Below are positions 56,702-63,654 of a DNA stretch of 64,000 nucleotides, in pieces. Source of the stretch: Bog-473 sp963704355. GTDB taxonomy: Bacteria; Actinomycetota; Acidimicrobiia; Acidimicrobiales; RAAP-2. How positions within the stretch are numbered: position 1 is the stretch's first letter; every line of letters starts with the position of its first letter. The position numbers and the translations under genes are program-made. The DNA lies in the NCBI GenBank assembly GCA_963704355.1, contig OY969891.1, positions 4,898,001 to 4,962,000 of the forward strand, in the 5' to 3' direction. The notes under the pieces are model-generated. The model worked only from the letters and a program-made list of their open reading frames with translations. It was not told the DNA's origin and searched no databases.

Positions 56702-58012
56702 CTACCGCCGAGCCTCGAAGACCTCCCACTCGCCTGGGATCCCCTTGAACTCGGCCTTCCCCCGCTGTTCGAAGCGAATGGAGCTGGCGGCGCACTCCCG
56801 GCGGACGGCGTCGGACACGAGCACCTGACACCCTTCTGCGTGCGCAGACAGGCGCTGGGCGAAGTGCACCGCCAGCCCGGACAGGTCGTTGCCCATCCGC
56901 GACACCTCACCGACGTGCACGCCGGCCCGTATCTCCAGGCCGAGGCCCGTCATCGACTCCATGGCGGCCAGCGCGCAGAGAATGGCAGCCTCGCTCTCGT
57001 CGAAGGCGACGAGGAAGCCGTCGCCGGTGCACTTGATCTCGTGGCCGCCACACTTGTCCATGTGCTTGCGCATCCGTTCGTTGTGCTGGTCGATGAGCGC
57101 GCTCCAACGTTCGTCACCGAGCGAAGCGGCCACGGGCGTCGAGTCGACGATGTCGGTGAACAGCATGGTCGTGGTCGTGCGGTCGACGAAGACGGTCCGG
57201 GTCCCGGTGATGAACGGCTCGACGGCGTCGATGACCGCGTCGGAGTAATTCAGCAGGAAGTTCTGGTCCCTCCCCGGAACCAGGGCCAGACGTGCTCCGG
57301 GAATGGACTCGGCGATGTAACGGCCGAAGACCACCGGAATCATAAAGTTCTCCTCGAGGTGCACGACCAGCGTGGGCGCCGTGATCGTCGGCAGGACGTC
57401 GCGGATGTCGTAGTGCCGGTTCAGGTTGAAGAGGGTGACGGCCTGGCTCCGGCTGGTCGACCCCAGCTCGAACCGTGGGGTCTTCATCTCGGGCCTCGGG
57501 CGAGCCCAAAAGTTCGTGATTCTCCCCTCCCCCCAGTTCTCGCGGTAGCGCTCCTCGAGGTGGTTGAGGATGTCGTCCGTGAAACCGATGGGATAGTCGT
57601 CGGCGCGTTCGAGGCGAGCCCACGTGTTGCAGAGAACCAGCCGTTGCACAGGATGCCGTGCGGCGTAGACAGCGGCCACGGCGCCGCCGTTGTGGGACCC
57701 GAAGAGCACCGGATCCCGCACATCCGCTGCGGCGATGACGGACTCGAGGTCGGCCACCAGGTCGTCGAGCGACGGCACCGCGGAGGGATCGATCGGATCG
57801 GAATAACCCATGCCGCGTTGGTCGTACGTGATGAGCCGCGAAAAGCTGGCCAGCCTCCGCAGGCCCCGGCTGATCGACGCCTCCTCCCAGAACTGGGTGG
57901 TTGCGACGGACCCCCCGACAAAGACGATGTCGGGTGGGCCGGCGCCGGCCTCTTGGAAGGCGAGATTGATGGGGCCGCGGCGGGCGAACTTGATGTCAGG
58001 AGAAGTGAGCAT
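56702..58012 (-). CDS. Alpha/beta-hydrolase fold fused to class III nucleotidyl cyclase
   Basis: In this 436-residue protein residues 1-265 have the alpha/beta-hydrolase fold (DIVFVGGSVATTQFWE, YDQRGMGYSDP, PTLVVHLEEN). Residues 275-436 form a class III cyclase domain with metal aspartates in LFTDIVDST, HEIKCTGDGFLVAFD and the AVHFAQRLSAHA region. The hydrolase elbow reads GSHNGG, so histidine replaces the nucleophilic serine and the domain is probably a sensor, not an enzyme. Related fusions are known in mycobacteria. The ATG at 58012 has GAGGGAG just upstream. Confidence 0.87.
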   Translation of the reverse strand: MLTSPDIKFARRGPINLAFQEAGAGPPDIVFVGGSVATTQFWEEASISRGLRRLASFSRLITYDQRGMGYSDPIDPSAVPSLDDLVADLESVIAAADVRDPVLFGSHNGGAVAAVYAARHPVQRLVLCNTWARLERADDYPIGFTDDILNHLEERYRENWGEGRITNFWARPRPEMKTPRFELGSTSRSQAVTLFNLNRHYDIRDVLPTITAPTLVVHLEENFMIPVVFGRYIAESIPGARLALVPGRDQNFLLNYSDAVIDAVEPFITGTRTVFVDRTTTTMLFTDIVDSTPVAASLGDERWSALIDQHNERMRKHMDKCGGHEIKCTGDGFLVAFDESEAAILCALAAMESMTGLGLEIRAGVHVGEVSRMGNDLSGLAVHFAQRLSAHAEGCQVLVSDAVRRECAASSIRFEQRGKAEFKGIPGEWEVFEARR

Positions 58013-58137
58013 CCGCTCCCTCACTCACTGAACGGCGGTGGCCACGGCACCCTTGCAGTGTTGCACCCCGCGTTGGGACGCGAAAGGCCTGCCGATCACC
58101 AACTTGCATTTTCCAGCCTGTCACATGCGCATTGCAG

Positions 58138-58143
58138 TAACGT
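58138..58143 (+). promoter_or_regulatory. -10 element TAACGT, leaderless start
   Basis: TAACGT lies 7 nt before the ATG at 58151 and is divergent from the cyclase fusion gene. Confidence 0.5.
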
Positions 58144-58150
58144 GCCGAGC

Positions 58151-58522
58151 ATGCCAATGGCCGAACCAATCAAAACGAAGACCGAGCGGGTCGTGGGCAA
58201 TTCCGAGTCGGGCAGCTACCGCGAAGCGCAAAGCGTGGCGGGTCGGGCTGGCTCCCTCAAAGAGGCCGTCGAGATCTCCAACTTCCTCGACGGTTTCGAG
58301 GAGCACCAGCGACGGGAAGTGCTCGCTGTGCTCGAGGCACTCCCTGCCGACGTCGACGCAGCGTTCATGGCGTCGCTCCGCGGTGCGCTCGACGCCAACA
58401 AGAAGATCGCCTTCCAGTGGCGTGAAGGGGCGTTTGCCCACGAGGCCACGACCGACGCGGACGGCACGGTGCGGCTGTGGCTGCAGTGTCCGCGGGGCGA
58501 CACCTTCACCGAGAAGTCGTAA
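58151..58522 (+). CDS. Hypothetical protein
   Basis: The 123-residue protein starts MPMAEPIKTKTERVVGNSES. It has a helical centre (AVEISNFLDGFEEHQRREVL) and a beta-rich end (KKIAFQWREGAFAHEATTDA). No family is recognised. The leaderless -10 before it and the coding composition support a real gene. It converges with the TetR gene, 15 bp between stops. Confidence 0.65.
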   Translation: MPMAEPIKTKTERVVGNSESGSYREAQSVAGRAGSLKEAVEISNFLDGFEEHQRREVLAVLEALPADVDAAFMASLRGALDANKKIAFQWREGAFAHEATTDADGTVRLWLQCPRGDTFTEKS

Positions 58523-58537
58523 GCGGGAGTTTGCGCG

Positions 58538-59191
58538 TCAGACTCCGGCCGGAGGCACCGCGAATATCGGCGCCAGGACCGGTCGCAGCACCCGGCGCAA
58601 AGACGCGCGCAGCGCGTCGTCGTCCTCGACGGGAAACACCGTGTCGCGGGTGAGGATGAACGAGAGCCCGAGCCGTGCGGCGATCTCGGCCAGCTCTTGG
58701 GCGTGTTGCGGATCGAGGTCGGCGCCGACGGCGCTCGCCTGGGCCGCCAACGACTGACGGGTGAGGGCGACCAGGGGTCCCGCTTTCGTCGTGAGGAACG
58801 GGAGGATCGTCGCCGGGTCGGTGCGCAGCAGCTGCTCGACCAGGGAGCTGCGCAACGCGGCCAGGCCCGCGAGCGCCGCCTCGACGATCCCGTCCTCCAC
58901 CGACGCCGCGGCGGCGGCCGCCTCGGTGATCCGTCCGATGGTGCCCCGCAGCTCACGCGCCAACACGGCGTGAACGAGATCGTCACGCGACGAGAAGACA
59001 CGGTAGACGCTGGTGCGTCCGATGGCGGCGCGCTCAGCGACGTCCTCCATGCTCCAGCGCTTCAAGCCGTAGGTCAGCATGAGGTCGCTGGCCGCATCGA
59101 GGATCCGCTCGTCAGCCGACCCGGCGACCGCCACCGCGGCGAACGCGCCCAACACGGGCTCGAACTCGAGGGTCACCCTGCGCCGCGCCAA
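58538..59191 (-). CDS. TetR family transcriptional regulator
   Basis: The 217-residue regulator has the DNA-binding domain ADERILDAASDLMLTYGLKR then WSMEDVAERAAIGRTSVYRVF at about residues 26-68. The start is either TTG at 59191 (3 bp after the MpaB-like stop) or GTG at 59176. It follows the MpaB-like gene on the same strand and probably controls that operon through the palindrome at 60095-60117. Confidence 0.85.
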   Translation of the reverse strand: MARRRVTLEFEPVLGAFAAVAVAGSADERILDAASDLMLTYGLKRWSMEDVAERAAIGRTSVYRVFSSRDDLVHAVLARELRGTIGRITEAAAAAASVEDGIVEAALAGLAALRSSLVEQLLRTDPATILPFLTTKAGPLVALTRQSLAAQASAVGADLDPQHAQELAEIAARLGLSFILTRDTVFPVEDDDALRASLRRVLRPVLAPIFAVPPAGV

Positions 59192-59194
59192 CGC

Positions 59195-60100
59195 TCAGGC
59201 CGCCTTTTGCGTCAGGGCCCGCTCGCGCTGCCAACCCGCCAGCGCCCGAGGCTGCCATCGGACCGACGCCGGCACCAGGGGCCAGACGCGCCGCACCGCG
59301 AGCTCCACTGCGCTGAGCGTCACCGCGTCGACGCCCGACCACGGGATGTCGAAGCGATCCCGCACGACGGGCGGCAGACCGCCGAAAGCCGAGAGCCGGA
59401 CCACCCGTAACACCGACAGCCGCACCGGGGCTGTCCGCACCAGCGGCCGCAGAAGTGCCAGTTGCGGCGGCAACAAAGGCTCGGCGCTCAGCTGCGGATG
59501 GCGCAGCGTGTCGAGCACCCACGCCGCTGCCTCGTTGAGCTCGAGCACCTCGGCGCAGTAGTGGTCCCACTTCTCCTGGAACGCGGCCCGGTCCGGCGGG
59601 ACGGCACGGTCGCTCACGCCGTAGCGGCGGTACCACTCGACACCCTCCTGGTACAGCTGCTCGCGCTCGTCAGGGCTCAATCGGTGCTCGTCGAAGCGGT
59701 CGGCCACCTGCTCGGCCATGTACTGGAACGTGGCGTGTGCCCACCAAAACGTCTCGGGGTCGAGGGCGTGGTAGCGGCGCCCCTGCTCGTCCTGCCCCTT
59801 GATCGTGCGGTGGAAGTCCCGGACCTCGCGGCCCGCCGTCACGGCGTCCGGTCCGTCGTACAGCGCGCCCAAAATGCGCGGCAACGAGCGGAACACGCGC
59901 CCGTAGGGATCCCCGAAGAAGTCCGAGTGCTCGAGCACCCCCGCGCCGATGGCCGGGTGCAGGAGCTGGAGGACACCGATGGTGGCCCCGAGGAAGGCGA
60001 TACGCGTGTCGCCGGCCCAACGCCACAGCAGCGAGTCGGGGCCCAGCTCCAGACGGTCGCCGTCGGGCGTGCGCCCTGCGTGGCTGCCGTTCCGGTACAT
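59195..60100 (-). CDS. Oxygenase MpaB family protein (DUF2236)
   Basis: The 301-residue DUF2236/MpaB-like protein has the characteristic DSLLWRWAGDTRIAFLGATI opening, HSDFFGDPYGRVFRS, DFHRTIKGQDEQGRRYHALD with HATFQYM (the His-rich heme/metal region) and YRRYGVSDRAVP. Fungal MpaB is a membrane oxygenase in mycophenolic acid synthesis; the latex-clearing protein Lcp is related. The substrate here is unknown. I chose ATG 60100 because TAAATT lies 6 nt upstream; a GTG at 60106 would add two residues. Confidence 0.85.
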   Translation of the reverse strand: MYRNGSHAGRTPDGDRLELGPDSLLWRWAGDTRIAFLGATIGVLQLLHPAIGAGVLEHSDFFGDPYGRVFRSLPRILGALYDGPDAVTAGREVRDFHRTIKGQDEQGRRYHALDPETFWWAHATFQYMAEQVADRFDEHRLSPDEREQLYQEGVEWYRRYGVSDRAVPPDRAAFQEKWDHYCAEVLELNEAAAWVLDTLRHPQLSAEPLLPPQLALLRPLVRTAPVRLSVLRVVRLSAFGGLPPVVRDRFDIPWSGVDAVTLSAVELAVRRVWPLVPASVRWQPRALAGWQRERALTQKAA

Positions 60101-60117
60101 ACACACAATTTATGTAC
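60095..60117. promoter_or_regulatory. Operator overlapping -10 and start codon
   Basis: GTACATA (60095-60101) and TATGTAC (60111-60117) form a perfect 7-bp inverted repeat with a 9-bp spacer. On the minus strand the spacer contains TAAATT (60107-60112), and one arm contains the ATG at 60100. A bound TetR dimer would cover both -10 and start of this leaderless operon, which ends with a TetR gene. Confidence 0.65.
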
Positions 60118-60309
60118 CTTCATGTGAACAGGCAAGGCCGGAGGGGGATCAGGGCCACAGCCAGGAGTTACGACCGGCCCGATGGACAGCGTGGTCCGCT
60201 GATCACCTCGGTGTGGCCGACGTCGGCCGGGCCCGGGCCTCCTATGGGGCGATGTCGTGGTCGGGCGAGTCGCCCGACGGGAGGTCCTCTGGTCCTCGGC
60301 CGGCCGGAC

Positions 60310-61035
60310 TTAACCGGCTGTTCTGGCCACGACCGCCGGCCGGCGCCGCCACGTGTCCACGCAGCCGGGCGAGCAGAACAGCACGACCGCCCCGCGGACG
60401 TCGTGGGCGATCTCCTCGGCGGTGTCGTCGGTCAGGGGCAGCCCGCAGATCGGATCGCGCGAGCTGTCGTTGGAGTCGCAGGCCATCCGGATGCTCGAGG
60501 CCGGCACCGGGTTCTCCACCCCGCGCAAGGCGACTTGGGTCTGCGCGGTGACGAGGCCCCAGCTGGGCAGGTGGTCGAGGACGGCCGGCGCAGTCAGCGC
60601 CTCTCCCGGAGCGGCTAGGTCGCACAAGCGTGAGGCGACGTTCACGCAGTGGCCGACGTAGTCGTCTCCCTCCATGAGGATGACGTCCCCCGACGTGATG
60701 CCCGAGCGGATGGAGACAGTCTCGACCGGACCGGCGACCTCGCCGACGACGTAGTGCAGCTCCAGGACCGTCTCGAGCAATGGGCGAGTGTCGACGCACA
60801 CGAGCATGACGCCGTCGCCGAGCCACTTCGCGATGCGGACGCCTCGTCGCGCGCAGATGTCCCGGAGCAAGGCCCGGAAGGCGGTCAACACGTCGACGGC
60901 GCGCTCGTCGCCCTCGGTCTCGGTCAGCGCGGTAAACCCCGAGACGTCGATGAAGGCGAAGCTGCGATGCACCCGCACGACCTGATGCTGCCATGCACCC
61001 CCGTTCTGCGCCCAATTGGCTGCGGTCGTGGGCAC
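60310..61035 (-). CDS. Class III nucleotidyl cyclase fused to YHS-like domain
   Basis: In this 241-residue protein residues 25-175 form a class III cyclase domain (FAFIDVSGFTALTE with metal Asp, RIAKWLGDGVMLV with the second Asp, DDYVGHCVNVASRLC with the Asn/Arg pair). Residues 195-235 (DPICGLPLTDDTAEEIAHD and VVLFCSPGCVDTWRR) match the YHS domain, a small cysteine-containing metal-binding module. Cyclase-YHS fusion suggests a metal or redox input to cyclic-nucleotide synthesis. The GTG start is inferred; 76 bp separate it from the divergent SDR. Confidence 0.82.
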   Translation of the reverse strand: MPTTAANWAQNGGAWQHQVVRVHRSFAFIDVSGFTALTETEGDERAVDVLTAFRALLRDICARRGVRIAKWLGDGVMLVCVDTRPLLETVLELHYVVGEVAGPVETVSIRSGITSGDVILMEGDDYVGHCVNVASRLCDLAAPGEALTAPAVLDHLPSWGLVTAQTQVALRGVENPVPASSIRMACDSNDSSRDPICGLPLTDDTAEEIAHDVRGAVVLFCSPGCVDTWRRRPAVVARTAG

Positions 61036-61056
61036 GACGGTTCGGGCGCCGGCTCC

Positions 61057-61062
61057 TACGAT
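61057..61062 (+). promoter_or_regulatory. -10 element TACGAT before a short upstream ORF
   Basis: TACGAT lies 6 nt before an ATG at 61069 that opens a 13-codon frame, not before the SDR start itself. Confidence 0.4.
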
Positions 61063-61068
61063 GGCCTG

Positions 61069-61110
61069 ATGACGTCTCCACGGGTGGCGACCGCGCGGTC
61101 AGGGGTCTGA
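61069..61110 (+). CDS. Possible leaderless 13-residue leader peptide
   Basis: The frame encodes MTSPRVATARSGV and ends with TGA one base before the GTG of the SDR gene at 61112. It begins 6 nt behind a TAnnnT -10, as real leaderless genes in this window do. Termination one base before the SDR start would let the ribosome restart there. It could be a leader peptide or the SDR's true coupling device, or chance. Confidence 0.35.
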   Translation: MTSPRVATARSGV

Positions 61111-61111
61111 G

Positions 61112-61879
61112 GTGGGCCAGCTCGATGGCAAGGTCGTCCTGGTCAGCGGCGGCGCCTCCGACATAGGCCGGGCCACCGTCCGGCTCGTTGCGGCGGAGGG
61201 TGCGGCCGTCGCCGTGGGCGACGTCGCCCTCGACGGTGCCCGGGCGGTGGCCGAGGAGGTCGCCGCCGCCGGCGGGCGGGCCGTCGGTGTGCGCTGCGAC
61301 GTGCGCGAGGAGGAGTCCGTCGCGGCGTTCGTCGATCTCGCCACGGGCCGCTTCGGCGGCATCGACTGCGTGGACCACAACGCCGCCTGGAGCCACCCAC
61401 GCCTCGACACCGACGCGGTCGGCGTGGACCTCGGGGTGTGGGAGCGCGCCATCGAGATCACGACGCGCGGCGCGCTGTTGTTGGCGCGCCACGCCATTCC
61501 GGCCATGGGGGCGCGCGGTGGCGGGTCGATCGTCACGATCTCGTCGGGGACCAGCACCATCGGCGAGTCGACCCGCGTCGCCTACGGGGTGGCCAAGGCC
61601 GCCCTCAACCAACTCACCCGCCACCTCGCCACCCGCTACGGCGTCGACGGCATCCGGGCCAACGCCATCGCACCGGGCTTCGTCCTCACCGCGACGGCCG
61701 CGGCCAACGTGCCGGCGAACATCCAGGACCGCCTGGCCGGCGCCAACCCGCTGCGGCGGCTGGGGACGCCCGAGGACATCGCCCGGGTGGTGGTGTTCCT
61801 CTGCAGCGACGCCTCCTCCTACGTCAACGGCCAGGTGATCCACGTGGACGGCGGGCATCAGATCGCGGGGATGATGTAG
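61112..61879 (+). CDS. SDR family oxidoreductase
   Basis: The 255-residue SDR starts with GTG. The cofactor motif reads VSGGASDIGRA, where Asp replaces the middle glycine of the usual TGxxxGIG. Catalytic residues are normal (VTISSGTST and YGVAKAAL), as is APGFVLT and the C-terminal VIHVDGGHQIAG. The substrate is unknown. It precedes a second SDR by 7 bp on the same strand, so the two are probably co-transcribed. Confidence 0.87.
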   Translation: MGQLDGKVVLVSGGASDIGRATVRLVAAEGAAVAVGDVALDGARAVAEEVAAAGGRAVGVRCDVREEESVAAFVDLATGRFGGIDCVDHNAAWSHPRLDTDAVGVDLGVWERAIEITTRGALLLARHAIPAMGARGGGSIVTISSGTSTIGESTRVAYGVAKAALNQLTRHLATRYGVDGIRANAIAPGFVLTATAAANVPANIQDRLAGANPLRRLGTPEDIARVVVFLCSDASSYVNGQVIHVDGGHQIAGMM

Positions 61880-61886
61880 GTGCGTC

Positions 61887-62798
61887 GTGGCTGAGCCGAC
61901 CCCGGTCGCCCTCGTCACCGGTGCCAGTCGCGGCATCGGGCGCTGTGCCGCCGTGGCCCTGGCCCGTCGGGGCTTCGACGTGGTCATCACGGCGCGCACC
62001 GTGCACGAGGGCGACGGCCTGGCCCACGCCTCGAGCGCGCTCGCCCCGGACGACCCGGTGCCCATCGCCGGCAGCCTCGACACGACGGCCGCGGAGATCG
62101 AGGCGCTGGGGCGGCGGTGCCTGCCCGTGCGCATGGACCTGATGGAGCGATCGTCGGTCGAGGGGGTGGCCCACGAGGCGCTCGCCACGTGGGGCCGGGT
62201 CGACGTTCTGGTGAACAACGCCATCTACCAGGGGCCCGGGACGATGGACCGCATCCTCGACCTCCCCCTCGAGCTGGCCGAGCGCTGTCTGGTCGGCGAC
62301 TACCTGCACCCGCTCCTCCTCACCCAGCTCCTCCTCCCCCAGATGCTCGAGCGTGGCCGGGGTCGCCTGGTCAACATGCTCTCCGAGGCCGCCTTCACCA
62401 CCCCACCCGCGCCGGCGGGGTCGGGCGGCTGGGGCGTCGCCTACGCCGCGGCCAAGGCCGCGTTCCACCGGGTGACCGACATGTGCCACGTCGAGTTCGC
62501 GTCCCAGGGCATCTGGGCCTTCTCGATCGCGCCCGGCCTGACGCTCACCGAGTCGATGCGCGCCTCGGGCACGGACAAGGTGCTCGTGGCCGCCGGCCAC
62601 GTCCCCGCGCCACCCGACGTGGCCGGCGAGGTGGCCGCTTGGCTCGGCGACGACCCGGACGCGGGGCCGTACGCGGGCCAGATGGTCTCGTCGCGGTCGC
62701 TCTGCAAGGAGCTCGGCCTGGTCGAGGGCTGGCCTCCGCCGAGGCGCGCCGAGCCGGCTAGGGATTCCGACCGGCCCGGGGCAGGCCCATCGGATTAG
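61887..62798 (+). CDS. SDR family oxidoreductase
   Basis: The 303-residue SDR has VTGASRGIGRCAA, VLVNNAIYQGPG (NNA motif), a catalytic Ser in NMLSEAA, the YAAAKAAF pair and APGLTLTES. A C-terminal extension has SSRSLCKELGL and a disordered end. An insertion around residues 45-65 distinguishes it from minimal SDRs. It starts with GTG 7 bp after the previous SDR. Its last 41 bp overlap the convergent SCO6745-type gene. Confidence 0.85.
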   Translation: MAEPTPVALVTGASRGIGRCAAVALARRGFDVVITARTVHEGDGLAHASSALAPDDPVPIAGSLDTTAAEIEALGRRCLPVRMDLMERSSVEGVAHEALATWGRVDVLVNNAIYQGPGTMDRILDLPLELAERCLVGDYLHPLLLTQLLLPQMLERGRGRLVNMLSEAAFTTPPAPAGSGGWGVAYAAAKAAFHRVTDMCHVEFASQGIWAFSIAPGLTLTESMRASGTDKVLVAAGHVPAPPDVAGEVAAWLGDDPDAGPYAGQMVSSRSLCKELGLVEGWPPPRRAEPARDSDRPGAGPSD

Positions 62799-63654
62799 GG
62801 AACGGCAGGACGCCCGAGTCTGCGACGTCGGCCGCGCACGCCGCCAACGCGCCGTGGAGCTCGGCTAGCGCCCCGTCGCTCAGGTCTCGGAAGGCCGGTG
62901 CGGCCAGCCGGTCGGTCAGCTCCTCGACCTCGCCGTGGAGGGTGCGGCCGGCATCGGTGGCGCGCCCGTCCCCGTGGAGCAGTCCGCGCGCGGCCAGCGC
63001 GGCCGTGGCGGCCTCCCACTCTTCTGCGCTCCAGCCGCGGTTGTCCCGCAGGACCTCGACCGGGACGGCCTTGGTGCCCGCCGCCAGCAGGTGAGCGCCG
63101 ATGGCGTCGACACCGTGGGCCACCAGCGCCGCCACGTGGCCGTCACCCCGGTGCTCGCGCAGGGTCGTGCAGGCCTGCCAGGCCTCGGCCAGGCCTCCGG
63201 TGCCGAGCGCGGGGGCGATCACCGGCCACAGCTCGCGGTTGGGCCCCGCCATGACCCGGCCCGAGCCGTCACAGCCGGCTACCGCCCGGCGCAGCAGCGG
63301 CAGAGCGGCCACCAGCGCGGACCTGGCCTCGACGCCGCACCGCTCGGCGAGCGCCTCGGCAGCGGCGATGGCGCGCACCCGGCACAGCGTGGTCGGTTCC
63401 ACCACGTCCCAACAGCCCGGGACCGCCTTCGCCACCATGGCGGGGTGGAAGTTGTAGAAGGCGCCGGCGACCAGGCCGGCTCCGGCCCGCCCCAAAGGAG
63501 CAGCCCGGGCGGCGAAGTACCCCGACCAGAACCCCCGCAGCCCCGCCTCGCGGAGCGAGGTGCGGCACCCGTCGTCGAAGTAGGTGACGGCGTGGATCGT
63601 CTCGAACGCGACCCACAGGTCCCGAGCCCCAGGGCGGGCCGGGCGCTGGCTCAG
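62758..63654 (-). CDS. SCO6745 family protein
   Basis: The frame encodes about 298 residues resembling the actinobacterial SCO6745 family (unknown function): DLWVAFETIHAVTYF near the start, RGFWSGYFAARAAPLG, then AGAFYNFHPAMVAKAVPGCW and a helical C-terminal part. Family similarity begins well upstream of the first conventional start (TTG 63495), and no ATG, GTG or TTG precedes it in frame. The best start is CTG at 63654, which overlaps the upstream stop as CTGA. This mirrors the IpdC-like gene at 1106. Confidence 0.75.
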   Translation of the reverse strand: MSQRPARPGARDLWVAFETIHAVTYFDDGCRTSLREAGLRGFWSGYFAARAAPLGRAGAGLVAGAFYNFHPAMVAKAVPGCWDVVEPTTLCRVRAIAAAEALAERCGVEARSALVAALPLLRRAVAGCDGSGRVMAGPNRELWPVIAPALGTGGLAEAWQACTTLREHRGDGHVAALVAHGVDAIGAHLLAAGTKAVPVEVLRDNRGWSAEEWEAATAALAARGLLHGDGRATDAGRTLHGEVEELTDRLAAPAFRDLSDGALAELHGALAACAADVADSGVLPFPNPMGLPRAGRNP

